From positions 1 through 18,443 of the forward strand of contig JANTGU010000011.1 of assembly GCA_024762735.1 (NCBI GenBank): 18,443 nt of DNA. Direction: 5' to 3'. Below, piece by piece: positions 6,377 to 13,162 of this stretch (the first letter of the stretch is position 1; each line of letters opens with the position of its first letter). Source of the stretch: Bacteroidales bacterium. GTDB taxonomy: Bacteria > Bacteroidota > Bacteroidia > Bacteroidales > F082. The position numbers and the translations under genes are program-made. The notes beneath the pieces are model-generated. The model had not been told where the DNA came from. It did not search any database and saw only the letters and a program-made list of their open reading frames with translations.

Positions 6377-6384
6377 TATTTTTG
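6377..6384 (+). promoter_or_regulatory. -7 promoter box (TATTTTTG) for the PD40 lipoprotein
   Basis: TATTTTTG matches TAnnTTTG and lies 28 bp before the ATG at 6413. TTTG at 6358-6361 precedes it with a 15-bp spacer, shorter than usual for a -33 element. Confidence 0.55.
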
Positions 6385-6412
6385 CATCCCGATAAACCAA
6401 AAGAAATTTAAC

Positions 6413-7525
6413 ATGAACATGAGAATTATTATTGTATTTTTTACCGCTTCCCTTTTATTTTTCGGTTGCAACAGTGCAACAAATCCCCATCACCAGGGTA
6501 ATCAACATTCGATGGATGCTGACACCACTACGCACTACCCACAGGAAAAACATTTGAAAAACATCAAGCAGTTGACCTTTGGCGGCGACAATGCCGAGGC
6601 CTACTTCAGTTTTGACGACAGCATGATTGTTTTTCAGGCCAAAAACAAAGCATGGGGCTCCGAGTGCGACCAGATTTATTATTTTAGATTTGCCGATGGC
6701 GACATGAAAGACACCACGCCAACCATTTTGAGCAATGGTTTGGGCAGGACTACCTGCTCCTACTTTATGCCGGGCGACACCACTGTTTTGTATGCCTCTA
6801 CTCGCTCGGGCGGGGATGCATGCCCTCCCCTACCGGAAAAACGTGACGACGGCAAATATGTGTGGCCTATTTATGAGGACTTCGACATTTACGTGGCCAA
6901 TTTGAAAGGAGAACTGATTGACACCCTTATTAAAAACCCGGGATACGACGCCGAAGCTACCCTTTCGCCTCAGGGTGACAAAATTGTTTTTACTTCTGAC
7001 CGCACCGGAGATTTAGAACTCTACACCTGCGATATTGACGGCAGCAACGTGCATCAGGTAACTAACCAACTGGGATATGATGGCGGGGCTTTCTTTTCGC
7101 CCGATGGCACCAAACTGGTTTTCCGCTCCTCGAGGCCAAAGACTCCTGAAGACATTAAAATTTACAAGGATTTGCTGAAGCAACATTTGGTGATGCCCAC
7201 CGAGATGGAAATTTACACCTGCAATGTGGATGGCAGCGACTTAAAACAAGTTACCCACCTGGGAAAAGCAAACTGGGCACCTTTTTTCACTCCTGACGGC
7301 AAACATATTATTTTCAGCACAAACCATGCCGGCACCCGCGGATTTGACTTTAACCTCTACATGTGCGACCTGGAAGGAAATAACCTGGAACGTATTACCT
7401 ACGACACGATGTTTGATGCCTTCCCCATGTTTTCATACAATGGTAAAAAGTTGATTTTCTCATCCAGCCGGAACAACCAAAATCAGCATGGTATCAACCT
7501 GTTTATTGCAGACTGGGTGCAATAA
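6413..7525 (+). CDS. Lipoprotein with TolB-like (PD40) beta-propeller repeats
   Basis: The 370-residue product starts with a type II signal peptide whose lipobox is LFFGC, with Cys19 as the lipidated residue, so it is anchored to a membrane on the periplasmic or outer side. Asn follows the Cys. The rest is a propeller of WD40-like PD40 blades, with clear blade cores at LSPQGDKIVFTSDRTGDLELY (184-204, one residue skipped in variants), FSPDGTKLVFRSSRPK (228-243), FTPDGKHIIFSTNHAG (292-307) and FSYNGKKLIFSSSRN (340-354), plus a degenerate blade near 64-76. Such proteins resemble TolB propellers but lack its N-terminal domain, and no tol/pal genes are adjacent. The partner is unknown; it may bind a protein or glycan. 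ATG at 6419 is an alternative start. Confidence 0.88.
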   Translation: MNMRIIIVFFTASLLFFGCNSATNPHHQGNQHSMDADTTTHYPQEKHLKNIKQLTFGGDNAEAYFSFDDSMIVFQAKNKAWGSECDQIYYFRFADGDMKDTTPTILSNGLGRTTCSYFMPGDTTVLYASTRSGGDACPPLPEKRDDGKYVWPIYEDFDIYVANLKGELIDTLIKNPGYDAEATLSPQGDKIVFTSDRTGDLELYTCDIDGSNVHQVTNQLGYDGGAFFSPDGTKLVFRSSRPKTPEDIKIYKDLLKQHLVMPTEMEIYTCNVDGSDLKQVTHLGKANWAPFFTPDGKHIIFSTNHAGTRGFDFNLYMCDLEGNNLERITYDTMFDAFPMFSYNGKKLIFSSSRNNQNQHGINLFIADWVQ

Positions 7526-7550
7526 AACAAGACAAGGGAATCAGAACCGA

Positions 7551-7599
7551 AACTTTAAACCTTAAGCCTTGAACTTTAAACTTTAAACTTTAAACTTTT
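7551..7599 (+). repeat. 7-bp tandem repeat (AACTTTA) upstream of the deacylase gene
   Basis: Four head-to-tail 7-bp units run 7572-7599 (AACTTTA three times, then AACTTTT), with a further AACTTTA at 7551-7557 and a diverged stretch between. The array ends 5 bp before the ATG at 7605, so it forms the 5' leader of the gene. No TAnnTTTG box is present in this 79-bp gap, so the downstream genes may be read from the lipoprotein promoter. Confidence 0.8.
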
Positions 7600-7604
7600 T
7601 AAGG

Positions 7605-8117
7605 ATGAATCGTGAAGAGAACAGAAAGCAGGTATTAAACAAGCTGGAAGCACTGGGTATTTCGTACGACATTTACGAGCATCCCCCATTGGACACCATT
7701 GCCATCGCACAGGAGTATTGGAAAAACATTGATGCCACCCATTGCAAAAACCTCTTCTTCAGAAACCATAAAGGAAACCGGCATTATCTCTGCATTATCA
7801 AGGACACCACTCCCTTCAACCTAAAGCCTTTAGAAAAGCAGTTGAAACAGGGAAAACTGTCGTTTGGTTCGGAAAAAAGGCTGGAGAAATACCTTGGTGT
7901 CAAACCGGGCTCAGTGTCACCTTTCGGTTTAATAAACGATGTTGACCATCATGTTCATTTGTTTATTGACAAACAACTGCAACATTCAGAAAAGGTGAGC
8001 TATCATCCCAACGACAACACTGCCAGCGTGGTTATCGCCTTTAAGGATTTGATAAAATTTATTGAAACCATGGGGAATTCCTATGAATTTATCGACCCCA
8101 CCAAAGAAATAGATTAA
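7605..8117 (+). CDS. YbaK/ProX-type aminoacyl-tRNA deacylase
   Basis: The 170-residue product belongs to the YbaK/ProXp domain family (prolyl-tRNA editing, PrdX/ProX type), which hydrolyses mischarged tRNA such as Ala-tRNA(Pro) in trans. Diagnostic parts are the N-terminal YEHPPLDTIAIA (24-35), CKNLFFRN with conserved Lys48 (47-54), the KLSFGSEKRLEKYLG stretch (84-98) and KPGSVSPFGLIND (100-112). Length and lack of a signal peptide fit a free-standing cytoplasmic editing domain. No prolyl-tRNA synthetase gene is present here. The arginine deiminase ATG is 21 bp downstream, so it heads a likely three-gene unit with arginine deiminase and ligA. The exact mischarged substrate cannot be decided from the sequence. 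Confidence 0.92.
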   Translation: MNREENRKQVLNKLEALGISYDIYEHPPLDTIAIAQEYWKNIDATHCKNLFFRNHKGNRHYLCIIKDTTPFNLKPLEKQLKQGKLSFGSEKRLEKYLGVKPGSVSPFGLINDVDHHVHLFIDKQLQHSEKVSYHPNDNTASVVIAFKDLIKFIETMGNSYEFIDPTKEID

Positions 8118-8138
8118 CTTTACAAAAACAAGCTGATC

Positions 8139-9398
8139 ATGGAACCAACAACCCTAAACGTAAATTCTGAAATTGGAAAATTAAACAGTGTCATCGTTCA
8201 CCTTCCCGGTGCCGAGGTAGAGAATATGACGCCGGAAAATGCCGAGCGGTCGTTGTATAGCGACATCCTAAATTTATCGGTTGCCCTGCCTGAATACAAC
8301 GGGTTTTTAAATGTTCTGAAAAAGTTTGCCACGGTTTATGAGGTAAAAGACTTACTTACCGATATTGTCGCCATTAACGAAGCCAGAGGCGAACTCCTTG
8401 GTAAGCTATGCCGCTATTACGATATCAGCAAAGAGGTTTGCATTTACATGCAGCAGCTTGAACCTGCCGAGTTGGCCCGTCAGCTCATCGAAGGGGTAGA
8501 GATGAATAAAAACACGTTAACAGCCTACTTCGACGAGGAGAAATACAGCGTCAGGCCGGTACCCAATCTGTTTTTTACTCGTGATGCCAGTTTCTCCATC
8601 GGCAACAAGGCCATGATTAGCAAGATGGCCAGCAAAGTGCGACAGCATGAAACCTTTATCATGGAGACCATCTTTAATTATCATTCTGCCATCAAGGGGG
8701 AATCGCTGAATCTTGTGAATGAATTTACCGAGAGTAAGAAAGCCAGTATAGAAGGGGGTGATGTACTGGTAGCCCGCGAAGATGTACTGATTATTGGTAA
8801 CGGGGCTCGTTCTACCTCGCAAGGCATCGACACGCTGGTGGAGCATTTTAAGTTGAAGCCAGGGGTGCAGCATATCATCGTACAGGAACTTCCACACAAG
8901 CCCGAATCCTTTATTCACCTCGACATGACCTTCACCTTTCTGGATAAAGACAAAGCGATGGTTTACGAGCCTCTCATCCTGGGATCCAACCGCTTTTTAA
9001 CCATTCATCTAACCATTGACGGCAACAAAGTATCTATTAAAGAGGAGGAGAATATCCTCTCAGCGCTCCGTAAACTGAACATCGATTTGGAGCCCGTATC
9101 CTGTGGAGGCACCAAAGACATTACCTTTATGGAGCGTGAGCAATGGCAAAGCGGGGCAAACTTTTTTGCCATTCAGCCCGGCATCGTGATGGGCTACGAG
9201 CGAAACATCAGAACCATTGACGCCATGAGCCAGGCAGGCTTTGAGGTAATGTCAGACGAACAGGTTGTAAACGGCTCCAAAGACCCGTTGGATTACCAGC
9301 GAGCCGTTATCACCATTAAAGGAAACGAACTATCGCGTGGGGGTGGTGGTGCCCGATGCATGACCATGCCGTTGAACCGTGACAACTTTAAATGGTAA
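8139..9398 (+). CDS. arcA: Arginine deiminase
   Basis: The 419-residue product hydrolyses arginine to citrulline and ammonia. All catalytic positions of the guanidine-modifying fold are visible: Asp149 in NLFFTRDAS, Glu205 in ASIEGGDVL, His260 and Asp262 in FIHLDMTF, and the nucleophile Cys407 in GGGGARCMTMPLNR near the C-terminus. The N-terminal segment GKLNSVIVHLPGAEVENMTP (13-32) is also typical. Length is normal for the family. The usual partners for ATP production, ornithine carbamoyltransferase, carbamate kinase and the arginine/ornithine antiporter, are not in the window, so it may serve arginine catabolism or pH defence with partners elsewhere. LigA follows after only 3 bp, which suggests cotranscription and translational coupling. 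Confidence 0.95.
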   Translation: MEPTTLNVNSEIGKLNSVIVHLPGAEVENMTPENAERSLYSDILNLSVALPEYNGFLNVLKKFATVYEVKDLLTDIVAINEARGELLGKLCRYYDISKEVCIYMQQLEPAELARQLIEGVEMNKNTLTAYFDEEKYSVRPVPNLFFTRDASFSIGNKAMISKMASKVRQHETFIMETIFNYHSAIKGESLNLVNEFTESKKASIEGGDVLVAREDVLIIGNGARSTSQGIDTLVEHFKLKPGVQHIIVQELPHKPESFIHLDMTFTFLDKDKAMVYEPLILGSNRFLTIHLTIDGNKVSIKEEENILSALRKLNIDLEPVSCGGTKDITFMEREQWQSGANFFAIQPGIVMGYERNIRTIDAMSQAGFEVMSDEQVVNGSKDPLDYQRAVITIKGNELSRGGGGARCMTMPLNRDNFKW

Positions 9399-9401
9399 AT
9401 C

Positions 9402-11468
9402 ATGACTGAACAGGAAGCCAAAACCCGCATCGAGCAACTAACCCGTGAGCTGCAGCAACACAATCACAATTACTACGTGCTGGCCAAACCAACCATTAGT
9501 GATTATGATTTCGACCAGCTGTTAAAAGAACTTGAAGCACTGGAGAAGCAATTTCCACAGTTTAGGCTTCCCGACTCCCCTACCCTTCGAGTTGGGGGCG
9601 ACATTACCAAAGCCTTTAAAACGGTCAAACACCGCTACCCCATGATGTCGCTGTCCAACAGCTATTCGGAAGGAGAAATACGTGATTTTATTGCCAGGGT
9701 TACCAAGGCGGTCGGCAACGATGTTGAGTTCGTGTGCGAATTAAAATATGATGGCGTGGCCATTAGCCTCACCTACAAAAACGGGCTGTTGGTGCAGGCG
9801 GTTACCCGTGGTGACGGGGTTCGTGGGGATGATGTGACCAACAACATTAAAACCATCAAATCAATTCCGCTAAGATTGCGGGGAGATTACCCGGAGGAGT
9901 TGGAGGTAAGGGGCGAAATTTTTATGCCCCATGCAGGTTTTAACCGTCTTAATGCCGAGCGGGAAGAGATTGGGGAGGCTCCCTTTGCCAATCCCAGGAA
10001 TGCCACAGCAGGATCCATTAAAATGCAAGACCCCAAGGAGGTAGCCAAACGACCCTTGGATTGCATCATCTATTATGTGCCACAGGATTTGCCCGGCACC
10101 GAAACCCATTACCAAGCCATTAAATATGTAGGAAGCCTGGGCATTAAAACCTCAAACAACATTGCCCTTTGCCGTAATGAAGAGGATATTTTTGAATTCA
10201 TCAACGATTGGAACCTGGGTCGCGAGCACCTTCCTTACGACATTGACGGTATCGTGATAAAAGTAAACAGCCTGACACTTCAAAGAGAATTGGGCTACAC
10301 AGCCAAAAGCCCACGATGGGCTATCGCTTACAAATTCAAAGCCGAAAGGGTAGAAACCCTTTTACGCTCCATCGACTATCAGGTTGGGCGAACCGGTGCC
10401 GTTACACCCGTGGCCAATTTACAGCCGATACAGCTGGCAGGCACGGTGGTCAAGCGAGCCAGCCTGCACAATGCCGACATCATCGCCCAACTGGACGTGC
10501 GCCTTGGCGATACAGTTTACGTTGAAAAGGGAGGGGAAATTATTCCCAAGATTGTGGGAGTAAACCTCAACAAACGGCCTGCCCATGCCGAGCCTGTAAA
10601 ATTTATCAGCCATTGCCCCGAGTGCAACACGCCTCTGGTCAGAAAAGAGGGTGAAGCAGCCTACTACTGTCCCAACGAAGATAGCTGCCCCCCCCAAATC
10701 AAGGGTAAGCTGGAACATTTTATTTCGCGCAAGGCGATGAATATTGACAGCCTCGGCGAAGGAAAAATTGAAATGCTTTTCGATAATAAACTGGTCAACA
10801 ATGTGGCCGACCTCTATTATATTTCCTATAACCAGCTTCTTGGCCTGGAAAAAATAATTCACGATGCAGAGAATAAAAAGGAAAAGAAGGTTAGCTTTAA
10901 AGAAAAAACGGTTCAAAACATATTAAAAGGTATTGAGCAATCACTGACAGTGCCGTTTCCAAGAGTGTTGTTTGCCTTGGGCATTCGGTACGTGGGCGAA
11001 ACGGTGGCTAAAAAACTGGCTACCCATTTTAAGTCGATTGACAACCTGCAACAAGCTTCCTATGATGCACTGGTGGCCGTGGATGAGATTGGCGAAAAGA
11101 TTGCCGAGTCGGTGATTCAATGGTTTCAAAAACCCGAGCATTTGGAAATCATCCGGCGATTGAAAGAAAAAGGCGTCCAAATGGAGCTGTCGGAGGAGTC
11201 TGCCAGCATTTCGAATGTTTTAGAAGGAAAATCATTTGTGGTGAGTGGCGTTTTCCAACGTCATTCACGCACCGAAATAAAAGCATTGGTTGAACTTCAC
11301 GGGGGCAAAAACACAGGTTCCATCTCATCAAAAACCGACTATGTACTTGCCGGCGACAACATGGGACCCGCAAAAAAAGAGAAAGCCGACAAGCTGGGCG
11401 TGCCCATTATCTCGGAAGAGGATTTTGAGAAAATGATCGAGGGACTGCCTAACGGAAAAAGCAGCTAA
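9402..11468 (+). CDS. ligA: NAD-dependent DNA ligase LigA
   Basis: The 688-residue product seals nicks in DNA using NAD+, in replication and repair. Domains in order are: domain Ia with HNHNYYVLAKPTISDYDFDQ (20-39); the adenylation domain with KYDG, where Lys115 takes AMP; an OB fold, with YQVGRTGAVTPVANL (326-340) near its start; a four-Cys zinc finger (Cys405, 408, 423 and 429); helix-hairpin-helix repeats (about 440-600); and a C-terminal BRCT domain (about 610-685). All key residues are present and the length is standard. It is the essential replicative ligase in most bacteria. It ends 22 bp from the convergent DUF4251 gene, with no clear terminator in the gap. Confidence 0.98.
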   Translation: MTEQEAKTRIEQLTRELQQHNHNYYVLAKPTISDYDFDQLLKELEALEKQFPQFRLPDSPTLRVGGDITKAFKTVKHRYPMMSLSNSYSEGEIRDFIARVTKAVGNDVEFVCELKYDGVAISLTYKNGLLVQAVTRGDGVRGDDVTNNIKTIKSIPLRLRGDYPEELEVRGEIFMPHAGFNRLNAEREEIGEAPFANPRNATAGSIKMQDPKEVAKRPLDCIIYYVPQDLPGTETHYQAIKYVGSLGIKTSNNIALCRNEEDIFEFINDWNLGREHLPYDIDGIVIKVNSLTLQRELGYTAKSPRWAIAYKFKAERVETLLRSIDYQVGRTGAVTPVANLQPIQLAGTVVKRASLHNADIIAQLDVRLGDTVYVEKGGEIIPKIVGVNLNKRPAHAEPVKFISHCPECNTPLVRKEGEAAYYCPNEDSCPPQIKGKLEHFISRKAMNIDSLGEGKIEMLFDNKLVNNVADLYYISYNQLLGLEKIIHDAENKKEKKVSFKEKTVQNILKGIEQSLTVPFPRVLFALGIRYVGETVAKKLATHFKSIDNLQQASYDALVAVDEIGEKIAESVIQWFQKPEHLEIIRRLKEKGVQMELSEESASISNVLEGKSFVVSGVFQRHSRTEIKALVELHGGKNTGSISSKTDYVLAGDNMGPAKKEKADKLGVPIISEEDFEKMIEGLPNGKSS

Positions 11469-11490
11469 GAAAGCAATCCCCTTTTACCCA

Positions 11491-12075
11491 TTAAAACAGC
11501 GACTGCCCTTTGTACACACCGGCATCGTTAAGCGACTTAATCTCACCATCCAGGCGTACGCGTTCCCCGGTACTAAAAAGTATGTTAACCGTAGCCTTCG
11601 TACCAAAGAAACTCATGGTAACGTAGGGTGAGCCTGCCACACCGGGTGAGCGGAAGTTCATGGTAAGTCCGGATGCCTTTTTAAGATTATCTGATTCCTT
11701 AAACTCGTATTTGGTAATGTTACCCTCAAAGGTGGCACCACCTATTCCGTTCCATCCTACCAGTCCGTTAAAAGCAAACTGGTAAACCGCCTTACCGTGA
11801 CTTACTCCCAAAAAATTGACACTGGGATCCACGCGGAATGAACTTCCGCGGTCGCCGTAAAGCGTACTGGCCACAAATACAAAAGCAGTATCCTTGACCA
11901 TTTTATTGACGGTTTTAAGTTCGGCCAAATCTTCGGCTTGTTGGGCTTCTTTTTTCTTTTGTTTTTCCAGTTTTTTTTGCTCCTTTGGCGATACGTTGCT
12001 GTTTACCTGAGCCATCAGGGGCGCTGTAGAGGCCATCAAAAGCAACATACTTAACGCTACAATTATTTTTTTCAT
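11491..12075 (-). CDS. Exported DUF4251 domain protein
   Basis: The 194-residue product has a signal peptide (residues 1-22, cut after LMAQ). A Lys/Glu/Gln-rich stretch (about 29-50) is likely helical or coiled. The DUF4251 domain (about 60-190) has VFVASTLYGDRGSSFRVDPS, then NFLGVSHGKAVYQFAFNG and the terminal GEIKSLNDAGVYKGQSLF. The family is characteristic of Bacteroidota and has no settled function; an envelope location is inferred from the signal peptide. It starts 65 bp after the pepE stop on the same strand, so it may be read from pepE's transcript. Confidence 0.88.
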   Translation of the reverse strand: MKKIIVALSMLLLMASTAPLMAQVNSNVSPKEQKKLEKQKKKEAQQAEDLAELKTVNKMVKDTAFVFVASTLYGDRGSSFRVDPSVNFLGVSHGKAVYQFAFNGLVGWNGIGGATFEGNITKYEFKESDNLKKASGLTMNFRSPGVAGSPYVTMSFFGTKATVNILFSTGERVRLDGEIKSLNDAGVYKGQSLF

Positions 12076-12140
12076 AATAGGTTATTTTTTATTGTTAATA
12101 CTACCTTCAAAACGTTCAATAATCGTGCCTCAATGTAGAC

Positions 12141-12875
12141 CTATAGCAAAAAACTCAAATCGGCATCAGGCTCATACTCTACCGGTTCTTTCCCAAATTC
12201 AAAAAGCCGTAGATCCCGCTTTCCCATTAACTTCATGGTGTTGTCCTCCACAAAAAGCAAGCTGGCTTCACGCAATCCCAGCACTTTCATGTCGCGATTG
12301 ACAGCTAAAAACTCCTCGATACGCTGTTGGCGGGTTTCGCCTCCGTGGCCTTCCGGGTTGGCATCGAGGTAGTGAGGGTTAATTTGAAAAGGAACCAGGT
12401 TCAACGCTTCAAAACTGACGGGCTCGTATATCGGCATATCGTTGGTGGTTTTTAGCGTAGGACATGCGACGTTGGAACCGGCACTCCAACCCATGTACGG
12501 CGTTCCCGATTCAGCCTTTGCTTTGATGGCCTTCATCAAACCCGTTTCATGCATTTTACCCACCAGGTGAAAAGTGTTGCCCCCTCCTACGGCAATGGCT
12601 TCGGCCTTGTTAACCATCTCGACAGGGTCATCTGCCTGATGGACGGACTCAATGGCTACGCCAAAAGTGCTAAACACTTCTGCTACTTTATTGGTGTATA
12701 CATCGTAAGATTCGGAAAGTCCCTTATCCGACAGGTTAACCCCGGCAAAAGGAACAAAGGTTACTTTTTTAACATGATGTGTTTGCAAAAAGCCCGCGAT
12801 ATAATTGCGCGGCCATCCCAAATAGGCTTCTCCGGCCATGGTTGAATTGCTGATAAGTAATAAGTTTCTTGTCAT
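12141..12875 (-). CDS. pepE: Peptidase E (alpha-aspartyl dipeptidase, S51 family)
   Basis: The 244-residue product hydrolyses dipeptides with N-terminal aspartate in the cytoplasm. The serine nucleophile is Ser131 in GWSAGSNVA (129-137), with Asp146 in TTNDMPI (143-149) and His168 in INPHYLDA (165-172). The same triad in Salmonella PepE is Ser120, Asp135 and His157, a constant offset of 11, so all three align. VGGGNTFHLVGKM (96-108) is also a family signature. Length is normal. The leader upstream contains a 10-bp inverted repeat and further hairpins, and no -7 box lies close to the ATG. Confidence 0.95.
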   Translation of the reverse strand: MTRNLLLISNSTMAGEAYLGWPRNYIAGFLQTHHVKKVTFVPFAGVNLSDKGLSESYDVYTNKVAEVFSTFGVAIESVHQADDPVEMVNKAEAIAVGGGNTFHLVGKMHETGLMKAIKAKAESGTPYMGWSAGSNVACPTLKTTNDMPIYEPVSFEALNLVPFQINPHYLDANPEGHGGETRQQRIEEFLAVNRDMKVLGLREASLLFVEDNTMKLMGKRDLRLFEFGKEPVEYEPDADLSFLL

Positions 12876-12926
12876 CTGTTTATAATTTTGAATTTCATTG
12901 TATTTCTTTCATTTATGTTTTGTCAC

Positions 12927-12952
12927 AATTTTTGCTTTTGTGAGCAAAAATT
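12927..12952. promoter_or_regulatory. 10-bp inverted repeat upstream of pepE
   Basis: AATTTTTGCT (12927-12936) and AGCAAAAATT (12943-12952) are perfect arms around 6 nt, 51 bp before the pepE ATG. There is no T run after it on either strand, which favours an operator or leader hairpin over a terminator. Confidence 0.5.
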
Positions 12953-12978
12953 CCGCCAAAACAGGTTTGATTTTTCTT

Positions 12979-13033
12979 ATTACCCGGGGTTACACCCCGG
13001 GTAATTAATATTCGACCCCTACAGGGTCGGATA
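12979..13033. repeat. Double-hairpin element, REP-like
   Basis: ATTACCCGGGGT (12979-12990) and ACCCCGGGTAAT (12994-13005) form a perfect 12-bp stem with a 3-nt loop. Three bases on, TATTCGACCC (13009-13018) pairs with GGGTCGGATA (13024-13033) with one T-G position and a 5-nt loop. The GC-rich cores stand out in AT-rich DNA and no T run follows. The paired-hairpin form suggests a dispersed intergenic repeat. Confidence 0.6.
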
Positions 13034-13162
13034 ATCATTCCCCTGCCCCGCCCCGAAATCTTCGTCGGGTGTGTGCCTTTAGACCGTCATGAATGATTTA
13101 AAGCTATTTTCATCCATGATATTTTCAAAGGAAGTTGTTTAAACGTTCCAAAGATAATAGTT

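Larger units (their letters stand above)
12876..13162. other. Hairpin-rich spacer upstream of pepE
   Basis: This 287-bp gap between pepE and the TPR-like gene holds, in order, a 10-bp inverted repeat (12927-12952), a 12-bp hairpin (12979-13005), a second hairpin (13009-13033), a small one at 13052-13069 and a minus-strand TATCTTTG at 13149-13156. If that box is used, pepE would have a leader of about 265 nt. No gene is seen. Confidence 0.65.

Noticed and set aside
8517..8918. 133-residue minus-strand open frame
   Set aside because: It is fully antisense to arginine deiminase, whose frame carries all catalytic residues.
10419..10916. 165-residue minus-strand open frame
   Set aside because: It is antisense to the OB-fold and zinc-finger region of ligA and has no recognisable domain.
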